A DNA stretch of 37,790 bases. Source: Actinomycetes bacterium (lineage in GTDB: Bacteria; Actinomycetota; Actinomycetes; Propionibacteriales; Nocardioidaceae). A program made the translations under genes and the position numbers. Positions 9,124 through 15,662 of the stretch are shown here, one piece after another. The notes under the pieces are model-generated. The model saw only the letters and a list, made by a program, of their open reading frames with translations, ran no database searches and was not told where the DNA came from. Position 1 is the stretch's first letter; each line of letters begins with the position of its first letter. The stretch is from contig JAEZEJ010000124.1 in the NCBI GenBank assembly GCA_023417775.1, positions 1-37,790 on the forward strand, written 5' to 3'.

Positions 9124-10127
9124 GCAGATACGTCATCGTCGGAGCGGGCGCGGTGGGCGCGACCCTCGCGGCAGCCCTCCACGAGTCCGGCCAGAACCAC
9201 GCGCTGGTGGCGCGGGGTGCCCACCTCGATCGTCTCCAAACGGACGGGCTCACGCTCGTCCAGCACGGCGAGCCGCGCTCGGTCGCGGTGAACGCCGTGG
9301 CCGCCGACGAGGTCGAGCTGACGGCCGCCGACATCGTGGTGTTCGCGACCAAGACGCAGGACCTGGACACCGCCACCCGGGACTGGGCCTGGCGACCGGC
9401 CGGAGATCGGCACGCCGCCGAGGTCATCCCGGTGGTGACCCTCCAGAACGGCCTCGATGCCGATCGCATCGCGCTGCGGCGCTTCTCCCGCGTCGTCGGC
9501 GGCACCATCTTGACGCCCGCGCAATATCTGGAGCCGGGGGTGGTGCGCTCCGGCGCGGCCGATTCCTACGGGGTGCTGACGATCGGAGATGTGCCGTCCG
9601 GGGCCGGCGACCGGGTCCACGCGATCGCCGACGACCTGCGACGCGCTCGGTACATCGTCGAGGTCAGCGAGGACATCACCCGCTGGAAGGCCGCCAAGCT
9701 CCTGCACTCGGTCCGCAACGCGCTGGACGTGCTCGACGGTCCCGCCCACGAGCGCGATGCCCTCGCGGCGGCACTCGTGGACGAGGCCGAGCGGACCTTG
9801 CAGGCGGCGGGGATCGCGGCCGCCGCCCAGGAGGAGCGCACCGAGGACCTGTCCTCCTTCCGCCACGATCCCGCGGCGGGCATCGCCCCCGGCCGGCAGT
9901 CGACCTGGCAGAGCTTCGCGCGCGGCACGAGCAGCGAGGTCGACTATCTCAACGGCGAGATCGTCCTCCTCGGGCGGCTGCACGGCACGCCGACCCCCGT
10001 GAACGCCGCGGTCCAGCAGATCCTGGGAGACGCCGAGCAACGCCTCCAGGGTCCAGGAGCGCGCGGCACCGGCGAGGTCCTGCGGCTCGCCGACACACCA
10101 TTCCTCGACCAGGTGGGAGTCCGCTGA
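9120..10127 (+). CDS. Ketopantoate reductase (ApbA/PanE) family oxidoreductase
   Basis: 335 residues. An N-terminal Rossmann fold starts immediately with the dinucleotide loop GAGAVG at residues 8-13. The C-terminal domain has the family Lys and Asn in RWKAAKLLHSVRNAL and the closing block GTSSEVDYLNGEIVLLGRLHG followed by PTPVN. Classical members reduce 2-dehydropantoate with NADPH. Because this copy sits inside a catabolic operon between a flavoprotein and a hydrolase, I infer that it acts on another 2-oxo or 2-hydroxy acid rather than in pantothenate synthesis. The start overlaps the previous stop (ATGA). Confidence 0.85.
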   Translation: MSRYVIVGAGAVGATLAAALHESGQNHALVARGAHLDRLQTDGLTLVQHGEPRSVAVNAVAADEVELTAADIVVFATKTQDLDTATRDWAWRPAGDRHAAEVIPVVTLQNGLDADRIALRRFSRVVGGTILTPAQYLEPGVVRSGAADSYGVLTIGDVPSGAGDRVHAIADDLRRARYIVEVSEDITRWKAAKLLHSVRNALDVLDGPAHERDALAAALVDEAERTLQAAGIAAAAQEERTEDLSSFRHDPAAGIAPGRQSTWQSFARGTSSEVDYLNGEIVLLGRLHGTPTPVNAAVQQILGDAEQRLQGPGARGTGEVLRLADTPFLDQVGVR

Positions 10128-10128
10128 C

Positions 10129-10848
10129 ATGACGACACCATTCACCGCCGAGAGCGCCCTCGCCTACTGGCACGAGCCCGATGGCATCCCACCGCGCGGC
10201 ACGGTCGTGGTGCTCGCCGGCCGCGGGGAGACGAGCACGGTGTACGAGCGCTTCGGCCGGCGCATCGCCTCGGACGCCTACCGGGTGGTCGCCGTCCCTG
10301 ACGCTCCCGACACCGTCGTCGACGGCGCGATCGCCTCGATCCTCGGTGCGCCGGACACTGTGGGTCCGATCGTGCTGGTGGGATCCGACACCGGCACAGC
10401 GGCCGTCCGGCGGCTTGCTCGGCGCCATCGCGATCAGGTCGCCGCGGTCGTCCTGGCGGGACTCCCGCCGTCGACCCCCACGGGTCGATCGCCCGAGGAC
10501 GATGTCGTCGCGCGGACCTCGTGCCCCAACCACCGCCGGGTGCTCGCCGCCCATTCGACACGGGGTCTGTTCGCGCAGCCCCTCGTCGCGGGAATCGCTC
10601 CGGGCGAGGAGACCCTGCCGGTGCCCGTGCTGGCTCTGCACGGCGGCGCCGATGTGCTCAGCCCGGTGACGACAGCCGCCGACGACTATGCGCGACTCGG
10701 GGCGACCGAGGTCTTCGTCGTCGCGGAGGGGACCCACGACATCCTCAATGACGTCACCCATCGCACCGTGGCAGCGACGGTCGTGCTGTTCCTCGAGCGG
10801 GTGAAGGCCGGCCACGATCTACTCGAGCGGCGTTCGGTCGCGCGCTGA
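10129..10848 (+). CDS. Alpha/beta hydrolase with Asp at the nucleophile elbow
   Basis: 239 residues, a small alpha/beta-hydrolase-fold protein and the last gene of the operon, one base after the ketopantoate-reductase-like gene. The nucleophile elbow reads GSDTG at residues 85-89, so the position normally held by Ser is Asp87. The expected acid is Asp175 (HGGADVLSP) and the expected base is His203 (EGTHDILND). An Asp nucleophile is known from haloalkane dehalogenases and epoxide hydrolases, but the overall sequence looks more like lysophospholipase/esterase-type proteins. The reaction is unknown; its place suggests hydrolysis of a pathway intermediate. Confidence 0.82.
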   Translation: MTTPFTAESALAYWHEPDGIPPRGTVVVLAGRGETSTVYERFGRRIASDAYRVVAVPDAPDTVVDGAIASILGAPDTVGPIVLVGSDTGTAAVRRLARRHRDQVAAVVLAGLPPSTPTGRSPEDDVVARTSCPNHRRVLAAHSTRGLFAQPLVAGIAPGEETLPVPVLALHGGADVLSPVTTAADDYARLGATEVFVVAEGTHDILNDVTHRTVAATVVLFLERVKAGHDLLERRSVAR

Positions 10849-10853
10849 GGAGC

Positions 10854-10866
10854 GGCCGGATCGGCC
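10854..10866. terminator. Short hairpin between convergent genes
   Basis: GGCCG and CGGCC arms around a 3-base loop lie in the 22-base gap between the end of the catabolic operon and the end of the DtxR-family gene. It is short and has no T-run, so the call is weak; it may be a minimal bidirectional terminator. Confidence 0.25.
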
Positions 10867-10870
10867 AGGA

Positions 10871-11539
10871 TCAGCGGGCGGCGACCCAGATGGCCTCGGC
10901 CGCGGGGAGGCCGAGGTCGAGCTCCACGCCGTCGAGGGTCACCTTGATGGTGCCGGCATAGGGATGCCGCTCGCGCACGTCCAGCAGCACATCGAGTGCG
11001 AGCCCCTGATCGGTGAGGTACCGCAGCAGATCCGGATCGGCATCCGAGACCCGCACCACCCGGACCTGCTCGCCATCGGCCACCTGCGAGAGCTGACGGG
11101 CGTCGAGCTCGGGCAGTCGGCCGTCCACGGAGGGGATGGGATCGCCGTGCGGGTCGCGCTCGGGATCGCCGAGGGCGACCGCGAGCCGACTCATGAAGAG
11201 ATCCGAGACCGCGTGCTCGAGCACCTCGGCCTCATCGTGCACCTCGTCCCACGAGTACCCCAGGTAGTCGACGAGGAAGGTCTCGATCAGCCGGTGCCGG
11301 CGCACCATCGCGAGGGCGGCCTCGCGGCCCCGCTCGGTGAGCCCGATGTCCCCATAGCGCTCATGGGTGAGCAGTCCCTGCTGGGTCAGCTTCTTGAGCG
11401 TCTCGGACACGGTCGACGGGGACTGACCGAGACGATGGGCCAGCGCCCGCGACGAGATCGGCTCGTCGCGCCACTCGCGACTCGTCCAGATGACCTTGAG
11501 ATAGTCCTGCGCGGACGCGGTCAGCTCGTCGGGATGCAC
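10871..11539 (-). CDS. DtxR/MntR-family metal-dependent transcriptional repressor
   Basis: 222 residues. An N-terminal winged helix-turn-helix (about 7-65) is followed by the metal-binding/dimerisation domain and a C-terminal FeoA/SH3-like domain (about 150-222). Aligning by eye to DtxR, the ancillary-site ligands are His82, Glu86 and His101, and the primary-site ligands are Glu105, Glu108 and His109. The selectivity positions equivalent to DtxR Met10 and Cys102 appear to be Asp12 and Glu105, as in Mn-sensing MntR. It is the fourth gene of the metal-transport operon, 37 bases after the permease, with its own TAACCT hexamer 6 bases before the GTG start. It probably represses the transporter when Mn(II) is replete. 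Confidence 0.9.
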   Translation of the reverse strand: MHPDELTASAQDYLKVIWTSREWRDEPISSRALAHRLGQSPSTVSETLKKLTQQGLLTHERYGDIGLTERGREAALAMVRRHRLIETFLVDYLGYSWDEVHDEAEVLEHAVSDLFMSRLAVALGDPERDPHGDPIPSVDGRLPELDARQLSQVADGEQVRVVRVSDADPDLLRYLTDQGLALDVLLDVRERHPYAGTIKVTLDGVELDLGLPAAEAIWVAAR

Positions 11540-11545
11540 CCTCTC

Positions 11546-11551
11546 AGGTTA
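11546..11551 (-). promoter_or_regulatory. -10 hexamer TAACCT for the DtxR-family gene
   Basis: TAACCT on the minus strand ends 6 bases before GTG 11539. The spacer GAGAGG could also act as a ribosome site if transcription began further upstream, so both internal-promoter and operon transcription are possible. Confidence 0.5.
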
Positions 11552-11576
11552 CGGGCTCACGCTCCGCTCGGGAGGG

Positions 11577-12410
11577 TCAGGCGGTCCGCTCGCGCTGCAC
11601 GAGCCGCGGGACCAGACCGCGCTGCGGCGCGAGGAGATAGACGAGGACGTAGATCGCCGACTGGCCGAGCACGATCATCCCGCCCGGTGCCACATCGAGG
11701 GTGAAGCTCGCCGCCAGCCCGCCCGCGGTGGCGATCACCGCGAGCAGAGGAGCGAGCACCAGCATGCGGCCGATCCGGTCGGTGAGCAGCCGCGCGGTGA
11801 CCCCGGGGATGATGAGCAACGCCACCACGAGGACCACGCCGACCGCCTGCAGGCCCACCACCGCCGTCACCGCCAGCAAGGTCAGCAGGACGCCCGAGAG
11901 CAGCCGCGGCGAACGCCCCATCATGTAGGTGTGGACGGGATCGAAGGCGTACATCGTCAGCGGCCCCCGCAGCACGATCAGCACGACCGCCACCACGATC
12001 GCGAGGACGACCACCTGGGTCACCTCGCCGTCGCTGACCCCGAGCACATTGCCGAAGAGGATGTGCCCGAGATCGAGATGGCTCGGCACGACGGACACCA
12101 GCACCAGGCCGAGCGCGAATAGGGTCGTGAAGACGACGCCGATCGCGGCATCCTCCTTCGTCGGCCCTCGGCGCACGACCGCGATCAACCCGACGGCGAG
12201 GAAGGCGAAGATCAGCGCGCCGACCGTGAACGGCGCCCCGACCGCATAGGCGAGCACCACGCCCGGCAGCACCGCATGGGAGACCGCGTCGCCGATCAGC
12301 GACCAGCCGATCAGTACGATCCAGCAGCTGAGCAGCGCGCACGCCACCGAGGCGGCGACCGCGACGATGGCCGCCACCTGCATGAACTCATAGGAGAGCA
12401 TCTCGATCAC
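11577..12410 (-). CDS. Metal ABC transporter permease (ZnuB/MntB type, ABC-3 family)
   Basis: 277 residues, almost wholly hydrophobic, with about eight membrane spans, typical of the ABC-3 family that carries Mn, Zn or Fe across the cytoplasmic membrane. Near the N-terminus is SLIGDAVSHAVLPGVVLAY, the characteristic first cytoplasmic loop region of this family; EVTQVVVLAIVVAVV and GVVLVVALLIIPGVTARLLTDR follow later. GTG 12410 overlaps the ATPase stop (GTGA); ATG three codons further in is an alternative start. The ATPase and binding-protein genes precede it and the regulator follows. Confidence 0.93.
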   Translation of the reverse strand: MIEMLSYEFMQVAAIVAVAASVACALLSCWIVLIGWSLIGDAVSHAVLPGVVLAYAVGAPFTVGALIFAFLAVGLIAVVRRGPTKEDAAIGVVFTTLFALGLVLVSVVPSHLDLGHILFGNVLGVSDGEVTQVVVLAIVVAVVLIVLRGPLTMYAFDPVHTYMMGRSPRLLSGVLLTLLAVTAVVGLQAVGVVLVVALLIIPGVTARLLTDRIGRMLVLAPLLAVIATAGGLAASFTLDVAPGGMIVLGQSAIYVLVYLLAPQRGLVPRLVQRERTA

Positions 12411-13105
12411 GGCGTCCCCTCCCAGCCGAAGGCCTGGGCCAGCCGTTCCGGCGTGACCGTCTCGCGAACCGGTCCGGCCGCCACCACTCGCCCGGCGAGC
12501 ACGACGGCGTCATCGCACCAGGTCTCCAGCTCGCGCACATCGTGGGTCGACACGAGGACGGTGGTGCCCTCACCGGCCAGCTCGCCGATGACCTGACGCA
12601 GGGCGAGCTCGCTGGGCCGGTCGACACCGGCGAAGGGCTCGTCGAGCAGGATCAGCTCGGCCCGCTGGGCGAGGCACCGGGCCACGAAGGCGCGCTTGCG
12701 CTGTCCGCCCGACAACCGGCCGAGAGGGCGGTCGGCCAGATCGCCCAGGCCGACGCGCTCGATGGCCCCCTCGGTCCGCTGACGTGCGTCACGCCCAGAT
12801 CCGGCCCCCATCGAGACCCCCGTCCGGACCGTCACGGGGAAGTCGAGGTCGATCCGCTCGCTCTGCACGACATAGCCGATCCGGCCGGCCCGGCGCGCCT
12901 CGCGGGGCGTCGTGCCCAGCACGCCGACCGATCCTGCCGCGACCGGCAGCCGGTCGGCCACCACGTCGAAGAGCGTGCTCTTGCCGGCGCCGTTCATCCC
13001 GAGCAGCGCGCACACCCGCCCGGCGTCGATCCGCAGCGTGACATCGCGCAGGACCGTCCGGCGGGCACGGCGGACGGTCGCCCCGTCGATCTCGACGGCC
13101 CTCAT
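12407..13105 (-). CDS. Metal ABC transporter ATP-binding protein
   Basis: 232 residues with Walker A GMNGAGKST at about 36-44, signature LSGGQRKR at about 131-138, Walker B LILLDEP at about 151-157 and the switch His in VSTHD. It is the energising subunit of the Mn/Zn-type importer. ATG 13105 was chosen because it overlaps the binding-protein stop (ATGA) and starts the domain normally; the frame is open for another 86 codons upstream but that part shadows the binding-protein gene. The stop overlaps the permease GTG. Confidence 0.93.
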   Translation of the reverse strand: MRAVEIDGATVRRARRTVLRDVTLRIDAGRVCALLGMNGAGKSTLFDVVADRLPVAAGSVGVLGTTPREARRAGRIGYVVQSERIDLDFPVTVRTGVSMGAGSGRDARQRTEGAIERVGLGDLADRPLGRLSGGQRKRAFVARCLAQRAELILLDEPFAGVDRPSELALRQVIGELAGEGTTVLVSTHDVRELETWCDDAVVLAGRVVAAGPVRETVTPERLAQAFGWEGTP

Positions 13106-14001
13106 CGCAGCGCGTCCACGATGAGGTCGACGGCGTGGCCGAGGAGATCGAGATGACTCGGGACCGGGCCGTCGGGGCCCGAGAGCGAGTCGACATAGAG
13201 CGTCCCGCCGAAGGGCGTGTCCGTGGCACCGGCGAGCTGACGCATCGTCTGGCTCGACACGGTCGACTCGCAGAAGACCGCCGGAACCTCGCGCCGTTCC
13301 AGCAGATCGTCCAGATCCGCGGCGCGGCGCGGCGTCACCTGGTGCTCGGAGTTCACCGGCCACAGATAGGCCTCCTCCAGGCCGGCGTCACGGGCCAGAT
13401 AGGAGAAGGCCCCCTCGCAGGTGACCAGGAGCCGCCGCTCGACCGGCACCTCGGCCGCGGCCTCCCGGAGGCGTCCTTCGAGGGCGGCGAGATCGGCGCG
13501 ATAGCGATCGGCGCGGGCGACGATGTCACCGCGGGCCTCGGGCACGAGGTCCACGAGCGCCTCCTCGATGCGGTCGACATAGCGTGTCGAATCGCGGGGA
13601 GACATCCACGCGTGCGGATTGGGCTCATCGGTGCCGTCGATCATGATCGCGTCGATCCCTTCGGCGGCGGCCACCCGCGGCACGTCCAGACGCCGCATGA
13701 ACTGCTCGAACCAGGCCTCGAGCCCCAGCCCATTGTCGATGACGAGATCGGCATCGGCGGCCCGGCGCAGGTCACCCGGGGTCGGCTCGTATCCGTGCAC
13801 CTCGGCGCCGATCGGCAGGAGCGACTCCACCCGCACGGCATCGCCGCCGACCACGCGCACCATGTCCGCGGTCACGGTGAAGGTCGAGAGCACGACCGGA
13901 CGGTCGTCGGCGGCGTCCTCCGATGCCGCCGGGGCGCAGGCCGACACCGCCACGACCATCCCGAGAGCGGCCCAGCGCAGAATGTTCGGCATGCCGAACA
14001 C
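13102..14001 (-). CDS. Metal-binding lipoprotein of Mn/Zn ABC transporter (cluster A-1/MntA-PsaA type)
   Basis: 299 residues. A lipoprotein signal peptide has lipobox VSAC with Cys22. The cluster-9 metal-binding fold shows putative ligands His69 (EVHGYEP), His130 (NPHAWMSP), Glu196 (CEGAFSYLA) and Asp271 (LYVDSLSG), the two-His/Glu/Asp set of Mn-type proteins such as PsaA. There is no His-rich loop of the kind common in Zn-type ZnuA, which favours manganese. It is the first gene of a four-gene minus-strand operon. The start is GTG 14001 or possibly ATG 13992; both lie at or inside an 18-bp palindrome, and no ribosome site is seen, so a leaderless start is likely. Confidence 0.92.
   Translation of the reverse strand: MFGMPNILRWAALGMVVAVSACAPAASEDAADDRPVVLSTFTVTADMVRVVGGDAVRVESLLPIGAEVHGYEPTPGDLRRAADADLVIDNGLGLEAWFEQFMRRLDVPRVAAAEGIDAIMIDGTDEPNPHAWMSPRDSTRYVDRIEEALVDLVPEARGDIVARADRYRADLAALEGRLREAAAEVPVERRLLVTCEGAFSYLARDAGLEEAYLWPVNSEHQVTPRRAADLDDLLERREVPAVFCESTVSSQTMRQLAGATDTPFGGTLYVDSLSGPDGPVPSHLDLLGHAVDLIVDALR
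13983..14000. promoter_or_regulatory. Perfect 18-bp palindrome, candidate MntR/DtxR operator
   Basis: TGTTCGGCATGCCGAACA is its own reverse complement over all 18 bases and sits on the start codon of the metal-transport operon, just downstream of a TAGGGT -10 element. DtxR-family repressors bind palindromes of about this size over promoters, and the operon encodes such a regulator. The pairing of site and regulator is inference from position and symmetry. Confidence 0.65.
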
Positions 14002-14010
14002 TTTAGTACG

Positions 14011-14016
14011 ACCCTA
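14011..14016 (-). promoter_or_regulatory. -10 hexamer TAGGGT for the metal-transport operon
   Basis: TAGGGT on the minus strand ends 9 bases before GTG 14001, so transcription would start on or next to the start codon and the palindrome at 13983-14000 would cover the initiation point. TTCGACA at 14036-14042 is a loose -35 candidate with a long spacer of about 19 bases. Confidence 0.45.
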
Positions 14017-14043
14017 CCGATGGCGTGCGCGCGGATGTCGAAC

Positions 14044-14049
14044 TATCCT
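14044..14049 (+). promoter_or_regulatory. -10 hexamer TATCCT for the 34-residue peptide gene
   Basis: TATCCT ends exactly 6 bases before ATG 14056, so the mRNA should begin at or beside the A of the start codon. It diverges from the metal-transport promoter 28 bases away. Confidence 0.5.
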
Positions 14050-14055
14050 GGTGAC

Positions 14056-14160
14056 ATGACCGAAGTCCAGCGCCATCAGCTCCGTACCGGCACGGTGCGC
14101 ACCGTGGCCTTCGTCGCCGCGCTCGTGGCCTTCCTCGCCGTGGCCGCGCTGATCTCCTGA
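14056..14160 (+). CDS. 34-residue single-span membrane peptide
   Basis: A short frame from ATG 14056 to TGA 14160. Residues 1-14 are polar and basic (several Arg, Gln, His) and residues 15-33 form one hydrophobic helix rich in Ala, Val and Phe, so it should insert with the N-terminus inside. Support for it being real comes from the TATCCT hexamer six bases before the ATG, the same arrangement as at recognised genes here. It is divergent from the Mn-type importer and could share its regulation. No family is recognised. Confidence 0.55.
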   Translation: MTEVQRHQLRTGTVRTVAFVAALVAFLAVAALIS

Positions 14161-14225
14161 CGGACCCCGAGGACACGGCGATCGAGTAGGCACCGCGAGC
14201 TCTGCGAGTCCGCGGCGTCTGCGGC

Positions 14226-15017
14226 TCAGCGGTCCGCGAGGCGTCGCGGGTCGTTGCCCGGCAGGCCGGCGAAGGTCTGCGCGATACCGAGCCACTCGTC
14301 GGCATGCGCACCGCTCGCGCGCACCTCCACATCGTCGCGATGGCGTCGGCGGGTCGCGAGCAGAGCGAAGTCCCACGCATCGCCGACCACACGGTCCTCC
14401 GCGTCCTCCGGCCCCCAGACCCAGGGCTCGCCGCTCGGAGCGGTCAGCTCGACCCGCACCGGCACATCGGGGGCCTCCAGCCCGCGCATGAGGTAGGCGA
14501 AGCCGCGGGTCCGGACCCCGAGATGGCAGACATGCCGCACGCGGTCGGTGCGCGGCACCTCGAAGCCCAGAGCCTCCGCGACATCGTGGCCGTGGGCCCA
14601 GGTCTCCATGAACCGCGCCGTGGCCATCGAGGCCGGGCTCATCGGCGGCCCGAACCACGGCACCTTCTCCCCCTCCGGCACCGAGGTCAGCGCCTCGCTC
14701 AGCGCGCCGCGCCCCTGACGCCAGGCGCTCAGCAGCTGCTCGGGAGGTTCCAGCGCGAGCTCCTCGGCGGCCTCGTCGACGAAGCCCGTGGGGTTCTCCC
14801 CGGCCTGACGCATCAGCTCGTCGAAGGCGGCCCGGTCGGTGATCGCCTCGACCGATGCCTCGTCGGTCCAGTGCAGGTGGGCGATCTGATGGGCGACCGT
14901 CCAGCCCTCGGGGGTGGTGACGGTCCGCCAGCCGGCGAGGGGGAGTCCGGCGACCCAGCCGTCGAGCTGCAGGCTCTCGGCGGCGAGATCGTCGAGGATC
15001 GACTCGAGGACGGTCAT
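14226..15017 (-). CDS. TIGR03084 family protein (mycothiol-dependent DinB/maleylpyruvate isomerase-like)
   Basis: 263 residues. The N-terminal DinB-like four-helix bundle contains GWTVAHQIAHLHWTDE at about 40-55, whose His residues would be metal ligands; PWFGPPMSPASMATARFMETWAHGHDVAEAL and RHVCHLGVRTRGFAY follow, all characteristic of TIGR03084. Related DinB-like enzymes use mycothiol or another thiol cofactor with a divalent metal, but the reaction of this subfamily is not known to me. ATG 15017 lies one base after the TetR stop, so the two are translationally coupled and it is probably the regulator's operon partner. A start 18 bases upstream would lie inside the TetR gene. Confidence 0.88.
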   Translation of the reverse strand: MTVLESILDDLAAESLQLDGWVAGLPLAGWRTVTTPEGWTVAHQIAHLHWTDEASVEAITDRAAFDELMRQAGENPTGFVDEAAEELALEPPEQLLSAWRQGRGALSEALTSVPEGEKVPWFGPPMSPASMATARFMETWAHGHDVAEALGFEVPRTDRVRHVCHLGVRTRGFAYLMRGLEAPDVPVRVELTAPSGEPWVWGPEDAEDRVVGDAWDFALLATRRRHRDDVEVRASGAHADEWLGIAQTFAGLPGNDPRRLADR

Positions 15018-15018
15018 G

Positions 15019-15627
15019 TCAGCGCTCCAGTTCATGGTCGAGGGTGATGGCCCAGGTGTCGAGGATGGCCGAGCGGCGGGCCGAGTCGTCGCTCAAGGTC
15101 GCGGCGAGGCCCAGCCCGCGGACCAGGTCGAGGGTCGCCTGCACCAGCTGGCGGTTGCGTCCGCGGCTCTCGTCGATCCCGAGCAGGGTGACGGCATGGG
15201 CATGGGTCTCGCGCCCGACGCGACGCTCGAGATCGCCGACCTCGGCCCGCAGGGTGTCATCGGTGCGCGCGGCGACCCAGAGCTCGAGGGCGGCGAAGAA
15301 GATCGGCGAGGTGAACTGCGCCGACAGCGCCTCCAGCGCCGCCCGCGTGCGACCCTCATCGGGCAGGCCCTCCAGGACGGTGTCCATCTCGCTGCGACGG
15401 CGTTCGGCGATGAACTCGACCGCGGCGACGACCAGCTCGTGCTTGCTGGGGAAATGATGCAGCTGGGCGCCGCGGCTCACCCCGGCACGCTGGCTCACGA
15501 CCGTCGTCGTGGTGCCGGACCAGCCCAGTTCGACGAGCGAGTCGACCGTCGCCTCCATCAGCCGACGGCGCATCTGCCGGGTCCGCTCCTCCTGGGGTAC
15601 GCGCACCGGAGTCTCTGCCTCGCTCAC
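15019..15627 (-). CDS. TetR-family transcriptional regulator
   Basis: 202 residues. A typical TetR N-terminal DNA-binding domain at about 18-64 contains TTTTVVSQRAGVSRGAQLHHFPSK, followed by a helical ligand-binding domain. GTG 15627 is the chosen start; a TTGACT-17-CATGCT promoter ends six bases before it. It lies between an HSL-type hydrolase (whose stop is 32 bases upstream) and the TIGR03084 gene. It may regulate these neighbours; the ligand is unknown. Confidence 0.9.
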   Translation of the reverse strand: MSEAETPVRVPQEERTRQMRRRLMEATVDSLVELGWSGTTTTVVSQRAGVSRGAQLHHFPSKHELVVAAVEFIAERRRSEMDTVLEGLPDEGRTRAALEALSAQFTSPIFFAALELWVAARTDDTLRAEVGDLERRVGRETHAHAVTLLGIDESRGRNRQLVQATLDLVRGLGLAATLSDDSARRSAILDTWAITLDHELER

Positions 15628-15633
15628 GCCGCC

Positions 15634-15662
15634 AGCATGGCGCGATGATAAGAAACAGTCAA
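15634..15662 (-). promoter_or_regulatory. Promoter of the TetR/TIGR03084 pair
   Basis: On the minus strand, TTGACT (15657-15662) and CATGCT (15634-15639) are separated by exactly 17 bases, and the GTG start is 6 bases beyond. The -35 overlaps the stop codon of the upstream hydrolase. This is the best two-box promoter seen in the window. Confidence 0.6.
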
